Positions 43,466 through 52,230 of a stretch of DNA of 64,000 nt are shown piece after piece (within the stretch, counting starts at the first letter, position 1; every line of letters begins with the position of its first letter). The DNA comes from Oscillospiraceae bacterium (lineage in GTDB: Bacteria > Bacillota > Clostridia > Oscillospirales > Oscillospiraceae): positions 51,960 to 115,959 of the forward strand of contig WRAB01000006.1 in NCBI GenBank assembly GCA_009780435.1, in the 5' to 3' direction. The translations under genes were made by a program, and so were the position numbers. The notes under the pieces were generated by a model. It made no database searches and was not told the DNA's origin. It saw nothing but the letters and a program-made list of their open reading frames with translations.

Positions 43466-44344
43466 TTGATTACCAGCATGACAGGCTATGGCAGAGGAGA
43501 GGGCGCATCGGGCAGTTTGAAACTGGAGATTGAACTCCGGGCGGTGAACAACCGATATTTGGACGTATCCGTGAAGATGCCCCGGCTCTATCTCTTCGCC
43601 GAGGAGCAGATCAAAAAACGCATCCAGAAGGGTATCTCCCGCGGGAAAGTGGACGTATTCGTCACCGTGGACAGCGCCCAGGCCGACGATGTGGCCATCA
43701 CGGTCAACGAGCCCCTGGCGGCGGCCTATCTGGCGGCCCTAGGGACAATGGCAGAGCGGTTCGGCCTCACGGAAGATGTTACCACCATGCAGGTGGCCCG
43801 CCTCCCGGACGTCCTCTATGTGGAGCGGGAGAAAATGGATCAAAAGGCTTTTGCCCAGGATGTATTGGCGGTGCTGGATCAGGCCCTTCTGGCCTTCCAC
43901 GCCATGCGAAAAACAGAGGGGGCAAGGCTCTGCGAAGATATCCACGGGCGGTTAGATCAGATCGAAGCCCTCACGGGCCAGGTGGAGCGTTTATCGCCCA
44001 AAACCGTAGAGGCCTACCGGGCCAAGCTGACCCAGCGGATGACCGAGGTCTTAGAGGGCGTCCCCATAGACGAAAACCGGATATTAGCGGAGGCCGCCAT
44101 CTTCGCAGACCGGGTGGCGGTAGACGAGGAGATCACGCGGCTAAAAAGCCACGTGTCCCAACTGCGGGAGCTGATGGGCGGCGACGGATCCGTGGGCCGG
44201 AAGCTGGACTTTCTGCTCCAGGAGCTCTACCGGGAGACCAACACCATTGGCTCCAAGTGCAACGACGCAGAACTGGGCAAGATCGTCATCCAGCTGAAAG
44301 CGGAGATCGAAAAAATCCGCGAACAGGCCCAAAATATCGAATAA
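43466..44344 (+). CDS. yicC: YicC-family protein
   Basis: YicC proteins are widely conserved and the E. coli member is an endoribonuclease or RNA-decay factor. The 292 residues have the N-terminal signature [10 protein letters not shown], the [14 protein letters not shown] block and the C-terminal DUF1732 motif [29 protein letters not shown] at 43466 is the only start that keeps the [10 protein letters not shown] signature; GGGGCGGTGA lies just before it. remA follows 19 bases later, a standard Firmicutes pair. Confidence 0.93.
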   Translation: MITSMTGYGRGEGASGSLKLEIELRAVNNRYLDVSVKMPRLYLFAEEQIKKRIQKGISRGKVDVFVTVDSAQADDVAITVNEPLAAAYLAALGTMAERFGLTEDVTTMQVARLPDVLYVEREKMDQKAFAQDVLAVLDQALLAFHAMRKTEGARLCEDIHGRLDQIEALTGQVERLSPKTVEAYRAKLTQRMTEVLEGVPIDENRILAEAAIFADRVAVDEEITRLKSHVSQLRELMGGDGSVGRKLDFLLQELYRETNTIGSKCNDAELGKIVIQLKAEIEKIREQAQNIE

Positions 44345-44363
44345 TCAAATCGGGAGGTGCCAA

Positions 44364-44630
44364 ATGAAACTAATCAACATCGGATTTGGAAACGTGATCT
44401 CCCAGGGCAGGCTGATCGCCATTGTCAGCCCGGAATCGGCCCCCATCAAGCGGATCATTACCGAGGCCAGAGAGCGGGGCCACCTGGTAGACGCCACCTA
44501 CGGCAGGCGGACACGGGCCGTCATCATTATGGACAGTGGCCACGTGATTCTATCCGCCATCCAACCGGAGACCGTAGCGGGACGTGTGACCCACAAGAGT
44601 GGCCAGGAAGAGGATCACGACGAAGCTTGA
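44364..44630 (+). CDS. remA: RemA-family extracellular matrix regulator (DUF370)
   Basis: An 88-residue DUF370 protein: [30 protein letters not shown] and [31 protein letters not shown]. In B. subtilis RemA is an oligomeric DNA-binding activator of matrix and osmoprotection genes. GGGAGGTG precedes the ATG. The usual downstream gene gmk is not present; rpoZ follows after 73 bases. Confidence 0.93.
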   Translation: MKLINIGFGNVISQGRLIAIVSPESAPIKRIITEARERGHLVDATYGRRTRAVIIMDSGHVILSAIQPETVAGRVTHKSGQEEDHDEA

Positions 44631-44703
44631 TCCCCCAATAAACGGGGTAAACTGTAGGGGCGGATGACAATCCACCCGCTAAAACGAGAGGAGCACCACC
44701 ACT

Positions 44704-44901
44704 ATGATGCTATACCCATCCATGACCACTCTATTGGAGAAGGTCAACAGCCGCTACATGCTGGTCAACGTAGCTGCCCGCCGTGCCAGAAACATCTCTG
44801 ACCGGGCAGAACAGACAGGCGCAATCCTGGACAAAAAACCTGTCTCGTCTGCAATCCAAGAAATTGCAGAAGGCCGGTTGACGATTCAGATCAACAATTA
44901 A
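44704..44901 (+). CDS. rpoZ: DNA-directed RNA polymerase omega subunit
   Basis: A 65-residue omega subunit: LLEKVNSRYMLVNVAARRARNI and the later VSSAIQEIAEGRLTI. Omega helps assemble beta-prime into RNA polymerase. Start at ATG 44704; a second ATG follows directly at 44707, and AGAGGAG is upstream. A GTAGGGGCGG element lies in the leader at 44655-44675. Confidence 0.9.
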   Translation: MMLYPSMTTLLEKVNSRYMLVNVAARRARNISDRAEQTGAILDKKPVSSAIQEIAEGRLTIQINN

Positions 44902-44945
44902 CAGATAACGTACACCTTTGGCGAACATATCAATTGTTATCTGTT
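44900..44945. repeat. Inverted repeat AACAGATAAC/GTTATCTGTT
   Basis: AACAGATAAC (44900-44909) and GTTATCTGTT (44936-44945) are perfect complements in the rpoZ-priA gap. GTTATCTGTT also occurs at 10813-10822 before murG. It is probably a small palindromic element. Confidence 0.55.
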
Positions 44946-44983
44946 CATTCGCGAATTGTTAATTGAAAAAAGGGGGTGTGCCG

Positions 44984-47443
44984 ATGGGCGGCCCGATTGT
45001 GAAAGTTGCCGTGTCGTCGGCGACCTATTCCATTGATAAGCCGTATGATTACCTGCTCCCGGCGCATTTGGCGGAGACCACCAAGCCCGGGATGCGGGTG
45101 ATTGTTCCGTTTTCCCGTGGGAACCGCCGTGCCGAGGCGCTGATTCTATCCGTAGCAGAGGAGAGCGCTTTCAGCAAGCTCAAGCCCGTTGACAGTGTGA
45201 TCGACACGGAACCGGTGCTCACTCCGGCCCAGATCAAGTTGGCGCTCTGGATGCGGGAGCGGTTTTTTTGCACCGTCTATGACGCCGTCCGGGCCATGCT
45301 CCCCACGGGGCTCTGGTATCAGATCCGATATCGTTACCGGATTGCTGACGGGTTAAATCGTCCGGCGGCCCAAGGGCTGGCCGGGGGAGCGCGGATGGCG
45401 TTGGATGTATTGGATGTCCTCTTCGAGGCGAAAAAACCCGTAGAGGAAAGCGAAATTCGGCGGGTATTGGGGGCCAGCACAGCGGAAAAGGGCCTGCGCC
45501 GCCTGTTAGATGCGGGCGCTGTGGTGCAGCTCATTGACGAGTACCGGCGGGTGCAGGACAAGCTGCAAAAATTCGTCTCTCTGGCGATTCTATCGGATGA
45601 CGCCATTGGTCTGGCCGAACGGAAGCGGAAAAGTGCGAAAAAACAGGCGGAGGTCTTGCATCTGCTGGCCTCTGCGGGCCAGATCAGCAGCAAGGAATTG
45701 AGCTACTATACGGGGGCCACTGCCCAGACGTTAAAAGCCATGGAACGGGCGGGGCTTGTTGCCATTGAAACCAGAGAAGTGTTCCGCAGACCCCAATTGA
45801 CGCCCCGGCCCGGTGCTGCAGGCAGTGCGCTGACACCAGAGCAAGACGCCGTATACCAGGGCCTTTTGGCCCTCTATCAGAAACCGAAGCCGGAGGCGGC
45901 CCTGCTCCATGGGATCACAGGGAGCGGCAAGACGGCGGTGTATCTGCACCTGATCGACCAGGTGGTGAGAGACGGTAAGACGGCCATTGTTTTAGTGCCA
46001 GAGATCGCCCTGACCCCCCAGCTCATGGGGAACTTTACCGCCCAATTCGGCGACCGGGTGGCCGTGCTCCACAGCGCATTGGGACTGGGCGAGCGGTACG
46101 ACGAGTGGAAGCGGATCCGATCCGGGGCTGTATCTGTCGTAGTGGGTACTCGCTCGGCGGTATTTGCGCCCCTGCCGAATCTGGGCATCATTGTCATTGA
46201 CGAGGAGCAGGAGTACACGTATAAATCGGAAAATGCGCCCCGGTATCACGCCAGAGACGTGGCGAAATATCGCTGTGTCCAAGAGAACGCCTTGCTCCTC
46301 ATGGGGTCGGCCACGCCGTCCATTGAGACGGCATATGGGGCGAGAGGGGGACAGGTACACGCTTTTTCCCTCACCACTCGCTACAATCAAATGGAACTAC
46401 CCCAGGTGATACTCGCAGATATGCGGGAAAATCTCAAAACAGGCAATGGGGGCCATATCAGTTTTGAACTGGAGCAGGAACTCCGGCGCAATCTGGCGGC
46501 GGGGGAGCAGAGCATTTTATTTCTCAACCGCCGGGGGACGAGCAATTTACTGGTCTGCGGGGAATGTGGCTTCACATACACCTGTGATAAGTGCAGTGTA
46601 GGGCTCACATACCACAGGGCTAACGGGCGACTCATGTGCCACTACTGCGGGGCCAGCCAGTCCGCTGAGGAGGACTGCCCCGACTGCGAGGGGATCATCA
46701 AACACGTGGGTGCAGGCACCCAGCGGATCCAGGCGGAGTTGGAGGCCCTGTTCCCCGGCCAGGAGATTTTGCGGATGGACACGGACACCATCACCCCCAG
46801 CCAGAGCCACGACGATTTGCTCACCAAGTTTGAGAAGGAGAACATCCCCATTCTGGTGGGTACCCAGATGGTGACCAAGGGGCTGGATTTTCCGCACGTC
46901 ACCTTAGTGGGGGTCATCCTGGCGGATCAGGGACTGTATATGGGCGATTACCGCGCCCAGGAGCGGACATTTTCCCTCATCACCCAAGTGGTGGGCAGAG
47001 CGGGACGGGGGCAGCGGGCTGGCCGTGCGGTGATCCAGACCTTTACGCCGGATCATGAAGTGATCCGTCTGGCGGCCAGTCAGGACTACGACGGATTTTA
47101 CGAACGGGAAATTACCATGCGCCGTCTCCAGGGCGCACCTCCGGCCATGGATCTGATCTCCATCACCTGCACGGGACAAGACGAGACCACGGTGCTCCGC
47201 TGTGTCACAGGCATCCGGCGCACACTCCAGCGGCGGATATTAGAACTGGGAGAGGGGACGGAGATCATCGGTCCGGCCCCGGCGGGGATTGTAAAAGTAA
47301 ACAACCGCTACCGCTACCATGTCATTCTCCGGTGTAAGCAGAATAAGATAGTGAGAGACCTCATCGCCCATATATTACGGCGCATACCCGCCATGAAAGA
47401 GTACCGGGGCGTGTCTGTATACGGCGATATAAACGGGTTTTGA
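44984..47443 (+). CDS. priA: Primosomal replication restart helicase PriA
   Basis: PriA loads the replisome at stalled forks. The 819 residues have an N-terminal 3'-DNA-binding domain, a helicase core with Walker A GITGSGKT at 310-317 and the DEEQ Walker B at 406-409, a zinc module with CGECGFTYTCDKC and CHYCG/CPDC pairs, and the C-terminal domain. ATG at 44984 follows AGGGGGTG. coaBC, which often precedes priA, is missing. Confidence 0.95.
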   Translation: MGGPIVKVAVSSATYSIDKPYDYLLPAHLAETTKPGMRVIVPFSRGNRRAEALILSVAEESAFSKLKPVDSVIDTEPVLTPAQIKLALWMRERFFCTVYDAVRAMLPTGLWYQIRYRYRIADGLNRPAAQGLAGGARMALDVLDVLFEAKKPVEESEIRRVLGASTAEKGLRRLLDAGAVVQLIDEYRRVQDKLQKFVSLAILSDDAIGLAERKRKSAKKQAEVLHLLASAGQISSKELSYYTGATAQTLKAMERAGLVAIETREVFRRPQLTPRPGAAGSALTPEQDAVYQGLLALYQKPKPEAALLHGITGSGKTAVYLHLIDQVVRDGKTAIVLVPEIALTPQLMGNFTAQFGDRVAVLHSALGLGERYDEWKRIRSGAVSVVVGTRSAVFAPLPNLGIIVIDEEQEYTYKSENAPRYHARDVAKYRCVQENALLLMGSATPSIETAYGARGGQVHAFSLTTRYNQMELPQVILADMRENLKTGNGGHISFELEQELRRNLAAGEQSILFLNRRGTSNLLVCGECGFTYTCDKCSVGLTYHRANGRLMCHYCGASQSAEEDCPDCEGIIKHVGAGTQRIQAELEALFPGQEILRMDTDTITPSQSHDDLLTKFEKENIPILVGTQMVTKGLDFPHVTLVGVILADQGLYMGDYRAQERTFSLITQVVGRAGRGQRAGRAVIQTFTPDHEVIRLAASQDYDGFYEREITMRRLQGAPPAMDLISITCTGQDETTVLRCVTGIRRTLQRRILELGEGTEIIGPAPAGIVKVNNRYRYHVILRCKQNKIVRDLIAHILRRIPAMKEYRGVSVYGDINGF

Positions 47444-47460
47444 TTTTATAGATATGACTG

Positions 47461-47487
47461 TGTTTCCCCGCCGTAGGCGGGGAAACA
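47461..47487. repeat. Hairpin of the CCCCGCC family
   Basis: TGTTTCCCCGCC (47461-47472) pairs with GGCGGGGAAACA (47476-47487) around GTA, between priA and def. Confidence 0.85.
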
Positions 47488-47521
47488 TGAAATAATATCG
47501 TTCCAACAGAGGAGAGAGACA

Positions 47522-48022
47522 ATGGCATTGCGAAACATTCTAAAAGAGGGCGATCCGACCCTGGAAAAAGCCAGCCGCAACGTAGAGAAATTTGACGAAC
47601 GGCTCCACATCCTGCTAGACGATATGCGGGAGACCTTGGCCGACGCGGAGGGCGTCGGACTGGCGGCCCCCCAGGTGGGTGTGTTGCGCCGGGTGGCCCT
47701 GGTGTTGGATCTGGCCCAGGAGACCGAGGAGCAAGATGCCCCGGTGGTGGAGCTGATCAACCCCGTCATCTTGGAGACCGAGGGAGAGATCACGGCTTAC
47801 GAGGGGTGTTTAAGTATCCCCGGCGTCCTGGGCAAGGTGTCCAGGCCCATGAGAGTGAGAGTCCAGGCCCGGGATCGCACCGGCGTATTTTTTGAGATGG
47901 AGGGCGAGGGGATGACAGCCAGAGCCCTCTGCCACGAGATCGATCACTTAGACGGCCAGCTCTACACCAGACTGTGCGATCAATTGTACGACAAAGATAA
48001 TCTACCCGAAGAAAGTGAGTGA
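47522..48022 (+). CDS. def: Peptide deformylase
   Basis: Def removes the formyl group of nascent chains. The 166-residue metalloprotein has the three family motifs: GVGLAAPQVG (about 43-52), EGCLS (about 99-103) and HEIDHLDG (about 140-147), supplying Cys and two His metal ligands. The stop overlaps fmt by 4 bases. Confidence 0.96.
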   Translation: MALRNILKEGDPTLEKASRNVEKFDERLHILLDDMRETLADAEGVGLAAPQVGVLRRVALVLDLAQETEEQDAPVVELINPVILETEGEITAYEGCLSIPGVLGKVSRPMRVRVQARDRTGVFFEMEGEGMTARALCHEIDHLDGQLYTRLCDQLYDKDNLPEESE

Positions 48023-48942
48023 TTTCGTTGCGGATTTTATTTATGGGTACACCGGATTTCGCCTGTTTGTCCTTGGAGCAGCTGTACGAGACCGGACATG
48101 ACATCTGCGGCGTCTTTACCCAGCCGGATAAGCCGAAAAACCGGGGGATGCAGCTTGCGCCCCCGCCGGTGAAGGTCTTGGCATCATTCCACGGTACTCC
48201 GGTCTATCAGCCGAACACCTTGCGAGACGGGGAGGCGGTCTCTCTGATCCGATCCCTGGCTCCGGAACTGATTGTGGTGGTGGCCTACGGGAAGATTTTA
48301 CCCAAAGAGATTCTGGATCTGCCGCCCTACGGCTGTATTAACGTCCACGCCTCTCTGCTTCCAAAATATCGGGGGGCGGCTCCCATCCAGTGGGCGGTTT
48401 TGAATGGCGAACAAGAGACGGGGGTCACCATCATGCACATGGCCGAGGGGATGGATACAGGCGACATGATCGCCATACGACAGACGGAGATCGGTCCACA
48501 AGAGACCTCCGGGGAACTCTTCGAGCGATTAAAAGATCTGGGCGCGCGCCTATTGGCGGAGACGATCCAGACCATAGCAGACGGCACGGCAACCAGAATC
48601 CCCCAGGACGATGCACAGGCGACTCTGGCACCCCCCTTGCGTCGGGACATGTCCCCCGTGGACTGGGACAGGCCGGCGGACCAGATCATGAACCAGATTC
48701 GGGGATTAAACCCCTGGCCCGTGGCGACAGCGATCATAGGGGGACGGGAATTTAAGCTCTACGCCGCCCGTAAGGGCGACGGCAGGGACGAGCCGGGTAC
48801 GGTGCTCTCCACGGGGAAAGACGGCCTGGAAATCGCCTGCGGAGATGGCTCTGTGGTGATTACGGAACTCCAGGCGCCGGGCAAAAAGCGCATGGACGCC
48901 GGGGCGTATCTGCGGGGAAATCCTTTGGGCAATGAACAATGA
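48019..48942 (+). CDS. fmt: Methionyl-tRNA formyltransferase
   Basis: Fmt formylates initiator Met-tRNA using 10-formyl-THF. The 307-residue protein has RILFMGTPDFACLSLEQL and the catalytic block CINVHASLLPKYRGAAPIQWAVLNG, then GMDTGDM (Asn, His, Asp triad). The GTG start at 48019 overlaps the def stop; a TTG at 48028 is a possible alternative that trims three residues. The C-terminal OB domain ends near residue 305. Confidence 0.95.
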   Translation: MISLRILFMGTPDFACLSLEQLYETGHDICGVFTQPDKPKNRGMQLAPPPVKVLASFHGTPVYQPNTLRDGEAVSLIRSLAPELIVVVAYGKILPKEILDLPPYGCINVHASLLPKYRGAAPIQWAVLNGEQETGVTIMHMAEGMDTGDMIAIRQTEIGPQETSGELFERLKDLGARLLAETIQTIADGTATRIPQDDAQATLAPPLRRDMSPVDWDRPADQIMNQIRGLNPWPVATAIIGGREFKLYAARKGDGRDEPGTVLSTGKDGLEIACGDGSVVITELQAPGKKRMDAGAYLRGNPLGNEQ

Positions 48943-48943
48943 A

Positions 48944-49021
48944 CAATTAGCAATGCATATGCTCGCAGTCGATGAACAGATTTTTAACTATCATCCATTG
49001 CTCACTGCTAATTGCTAATTG
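48944..49021. repeat. Inverted repeat CAATTAGCAAT/ATTGCTAATTG between fmt and rsmB
   Basis: The arms at 48944-48954 and 49011-49021 are perfect 11-bp complements; AT-rich related motifs (AATGAACAATGAACAA, ACTGCTAATTGC) surround them. The inserted-looking segment accounts for most of the 103-base gap. Confidence 0.55.
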
Positions 49022-49045
49022 AACATCAGATCGGAGCATCCAAAC

Positions 49046-50416
49046 ATGGCATCAGCACGGGAAATTGCAGTACAGGCGCTCATGGCCCACCGGAGGCGGG
49101 GGGCCTGGTCGGAGATTGTGCTGCACAACCTCATAGAGAGAGCGGGGCTATCCGCCCGGGATGCGGCTTTGGCGGGGAAGCTCTGTTTTGGTGTGCTGCA
49201 AAATCGGAGCCTGTTGGATTTTTATCTGGGCCAGTTCTGCCATACGCCCGTGGAGAAGTTGGAGCCGAAGATTCTGGACATTTTACGGGTCGCGGTCTAC
49301 CAGATGGTCTTTCTCACCCGGATTCCGTCTCGGGCCGCCGTGGACGAGGCGGTGAAGATGGCGAAACGGGCAAATCCCAAGGCGGCGGGGTTGGTCAATG
49401 CGGTCTTGCGTCGCGTGTCGGAGCGGCTGGAAGATCTGCCGGAGCCGCCGCAGGACGATCTGATCCCCTATCTGGCGGTCAAATACAGCCATCCCCAATG
49501 GCTTGTAGCGCGATTTGTGGAGATACTGGGCGATACGGGGGCCGAGGCCCTCTTGACGGCAAATAACGCGGACGTGCCGGTCTATGCCCAGGTCAATACG
49601 TTGCAGACAGACACGGAGCAGGTGGAGCGCACACTGACGGAACTGGATATTCGAGTCCAGCGGCACCCCTGGCTGGCCGATTGCCTGATCTTGACCAACA
49701 CCGGCCCCCTGGAGGGTCTAAAACCCTTTCAAGACGGGGATATGTATATCCAGGATCCGGCGGCACGGCTGGCCGTGTTAGCGGCGGATCCTCAATCGGG
49801 GACAAAACTGTGGGACGCCTGTGCCGCCCCCGGCGGCAAGAGCTTTGCAGCGGCCATCCACATGGGGAACAAAGGGGAACTTATAGCGTCTGATATACAG
49901 GAGAAGAAGTTGGCCCGGATCGCATCCGGCGCGTCACGGCTGGGGATATCCATCCTCTCCACCCGGACGGCAGATGCCCGGACGGCAGATGCCCGGACGG
50001 CAGATGCCCGGACGGCAGATGCCCGGACGGCAGATCTGGGGGAGATGGCCCCCTTTGACACGGTGCTGGTGGACGTACCCTGCTCCGGGCTGGGGATCAT
50101 CCGAAAAAAGCCGGAGATCCGGGACAAGACAGCCGAAGAGATTGCCAGATTGCCGGAGATTCAACTGGCCATTTTAAAAGGCGCCGCCCAATGGGTGGCC
50201 TCGGAAGGTGTTCTGCTCTACGCCACCTGTACGATTCTGCCGGAGGAAAACGGCGGGGTAATAGCGGCGTTTTTGGCCGAGACGAAAAACTTTGTATGCG
50301 AGGCGTTTTTCCTGCCGGGGGAGATCGGCGATGTATCGGAGGGCCAGATCACCCTATATCCCCACATCCATGGCACGGATGGATTTTTTCTCTGTAAATT
50401 AAGGCGGGTGGCGTGA
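49046..50416 (+). CDS. rsmB: 16S rRNA (cytosine967-C5)-methyltransferase RsmB
   Basis: RsmB methylates C967 of 16S rRNA. The 456 residues have an N-terminal NusB-like RNA-binding domain (1-150; AREIAVQALMAHRR, AVDEAVKMAKR), then the SAM-dependent core with DACAAPGGKSF, the motif IV DVPCSGLG and motif VI ATCTILPEENG, giving the two catalytic cysteines. Between the SAM loop and motif IV the chain carries four and a half RTADA repeats (about residues 307-331) not seen in ordinary RsmB. ATG at 49046 follows GGAGCA. Confidence 0.93.
   Translation: MASAREIAVQALMAHRRRGAWSEIVLHNLIERAGLSARDAALAGKLCFGVLQNRSLLDFYLGQFCHTPVEKLEPKILDILRVAVYQMVFLTRIPSRAAVDEAVKMAKRANPKAAGLVNAVLRRVSERLEDLPEPPQDDLIPYLAVKYSHPQWLVARFVEILGDTGAEALLTANNADVPVYAQVNTLQTDTEQVERTLTELDIRVQRHPWLADCLILTNTGPLEGLKPFQDGDMYIQDPAARLAVLAADPQSGTKLWDACAAPGGKSFAAAIHMGNKGELIASDIQEKKLARIASGASRLGISILSTRTADARTADARTADARTADARTADLGEMAPFDTVLVDVPCSGLGIIRKKPEIRDKTAEEIARLPEIQLAILKGAAQWVASEGVLLYATCTILPEENGGVIAAFLAETKNFVCEAFFLPGEIGDVSEGQITLYPHIHGTDGFFLCKLRRVA
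49964..50035 (+). repeat. In-frame 15-bp minisatellite in rsmB
   Basis: The unit CGGACGGCAGATGCC is repeated four times exactly (49964-50023) and a fifth, partial copy (first 12 bases exact) follows. The period of 15 keeps the frame and encodes RTADA units. Identical units suggest recent expansion. Confidence 0.95.
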
Positions 50417-50417
50417 G

Positions 50418-51530
50418 ATGGAAAAACAAGATATCCAATCTATGTTGCCCCAGGAGATTGAGGCCGTGCTCCTGGACGTGGGGGAGAAGCCCTTTCGGGC
50501 CAAGCAGATATTCCAGTGGCTCAACCGCGGTGTGACCGATTTTAACGAGATGACCAACTTATCCCACGTCCTCAGAGAGCAGTTGAAAGAGCGATTTCAT
50601 CTCACGGCGCCGCAATTGCTGGAAAAACAGGTGTCAACTGACGGGACGATTAAATATCTCTGGGCCATGGCGGACGGAGAGGCGGTTGAGACGGTGGTCA
50701 TGGCGTATCACCACGGCAATACGGTGTGCATTTCCGCCCAGGTGGGGTGTCGGATGGGTTGTGGTTTCTGCGCCTCCGCCATCGGGGGATTGAAGCGAAA
50801 CCTTGCGCCGTCAGAGCTTTTGGCTCAAGTGCTCTTCTCCCAGATGGAGAGCGGACGGCCTATTTCCAACATTGTCCTCATGGGAATCGGGGAGCCGCTG
50901 GACAATTTGGAAAGCGTTTTGCGCTTTCTGGAACTGGTCAATCACCCTGACGGGATGCATATCGGAATGCGGCATATCACAATTTCTACCTGCGGATTGC
51001 CAGAAGCGATTGACAAACTGGCCTCATATCACTTACAATTGACTTTATCGGTATCCCTCCACGCCCCGGACGACGAGACGAGAGATCGGCTCATGCCGGC
51101 AAATCGGGGCATGGGGATTGATCGCCTGATGGCGGCTTGCAGGCGCTATCAGGACGAGACGGGTCGGCGGGTATCGTTTGAATACGCCATGATCCACGGC
51201 GTCAACGATACAGTCCAGCAAGCAGAACACTTGGCCCGGCGCATGTTAGACGTGGGGGGACACGTCAACTTGATCCCCTTAAACACCGTTGCAGAACGGG
51301 ATTTGGGGTCGAGCACAAAAGATGCGATCAAAAAATTTGAGCAGATTCTCCGGCGGCGGGGTGTAAATGTCACCCTGCGCCGGCAGTTGGGCGGAGATAT
51401 TGACGCCTCTTGCGGACAGCTCCGGCGGAAACAGGAGCGCGCGAGGGAACGGAGGGGATACCATGATCAGTTGCGGACAGACGGACAAGGGCATTGTGCG
51501 AAAAGACAATCAGGACTACTTCCAGATTGA
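50418..51530 (+). CDS. rlmN: Dual-specificity 23S rRNA/tRNA adenine-C2 methyltransferase RlmN
   Basis: RlmN is a radical SAM enzyme methylating A2503 of 23S rRNA and A37 of some tRNAs. The 370 residues have CRMGCGFC with the cluster cysteines at 111, 115 and 118, and the methyl-carrying Cys at about 332 in DASCGQL. Most RlmN end a few residues after this point; here some 30 more residues continue and overlap the next gene prpC by 68 bases in another frame, so the tail is probably a drifted extension. Confidence 0.94.
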   Translation: MEKQDIQSMLPQEIEAVLLDVGEKPFRAKQIFQWLNRGVTDFNEMTNLSHVLREQLKERFHLTAPQLLEKQVSTDGTIKYLWAMADGEAVETVVMAYHHGNTVCISAQVGCRMGCGFCASAIGGLKRNLAPSELLAQVLFSQMESGRPISNIVLMGIGEPLDNLESVLRFLELVNHPDGMHIGMRHITISTCGLPEAIDKLASYHLQLTLSVSLHAPDDETRDRLMPANRGMGIDRLMAACRRYQDETGRRVSFEYAMIHGVNDTVQQAEHLARRMLDVGGHVNLIPLNTVAERDLGSSTKDAIKKFEQILRRRGVNVTLRRQLGGDIDASCGQLRRKQERARERRGYHDQLRTDGQGHCAKRQSGLLPD

Positions 51531-52197
51531 ACAGTTGCACGGGAATAAGCTGATCCTCAGTGTCGTCTGTGACGGCATGGGTGGAGCCAGCGCGGGGAAT
51601 GTGGCCAGCCGCTTGGCGGCGGAGACATTCATCCAGACGCTTTCCGACCAGCCCAGCGCACTCTTAGACGATGAACTGGTAGGCGACGCCTTGACCGACG
51701 CCATGATGGCGGCCAACCGGGTGGTCTATGAGGGGGCGAAGGCCCACAGGGACTACAAGGGCATGGGCACCACCCTGGTGGGGGCGGTGACTCGGGAAGA
51801 GAAATCCCACATCATCAACGTGGGGGACAGCAGAGCCTATCACATCTCCGGCGACATCATTGTCCAGGTCACGAGAGATCATTCTCTGGTGGAGGATATG
51901 GTGGCCAGGGGGGACATCACCAGGGAAGAGGCCCTGACCCACCCCAACCGGAATTTGATTACCAGAGCTCTGGGGACGGATGAGAAGGTGGGGCGCGATT
52001 TATTTACGGTGGAACTCAAACCGGGGGATCGCCTGCTCCTCTGCTCTGACGGTCTGACCAATTTGGTCAGTGACGAGGAGATTCTGCAGGAAATTTCAAG
52101 GTATGACGACCCCGACAAGTGCTGTGAAATGCTCATCCACTTAGGGCTCGCCCGGGGCGGATCGGACAACATTACAGCTTTGATCGTTGATATATAA
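51463..52197 (+). CDS. prpC: PP2C-family serine/threonine phosphatase
   Basis: PrpC dephosphorylates targets of PrkC. The 244-residue PPM protein has CGQTDKGIVRKDNQDYF, VVCDGMGGASAGNVAS, NVGDSRAYHISG and the C-terminal GGSDNITALIVDI, with the metal-binding aspartates intact. ATG at 51463 follows GGAGGGG and lies inside the rlmN end; a longer reading would lack the conserved start. prkC is 33 bases downstream. Confidence 0.95.
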   Translation: MISCGQTDKGIVRKDNQDYFQIEQLHGNKLILSVVCDGMGGASAGNVASRLAAETFIQTLSDQPSALLDDELVGDALTDAMMAANRVVYEGAKAHRDYKGMGTTLVGAVTREEKSHIINVGDSRAYHISGDIIVQVTRDHSLVEDMVARGDITREEALTHPNRNLITRALGTDEKVGRDLFTVELKPGDRLLLCSDGLTNLVSDEEILQEISRYDDPDKCCEMLIHLGLARGGSDNITALIVDI

Positions 52198-52230
52198 GCG
52201 TTTCAGTAAAGAAGAGGAGACGAAAAGTAA

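Noticed and set aside
49964..50035. CRISPR-like repeat
   Set aside because: Units are 15 bp, contiguous without spacers and in frame inside rsmB; a minisatellite, not an array. No CRISPR array or cas gene was seen.
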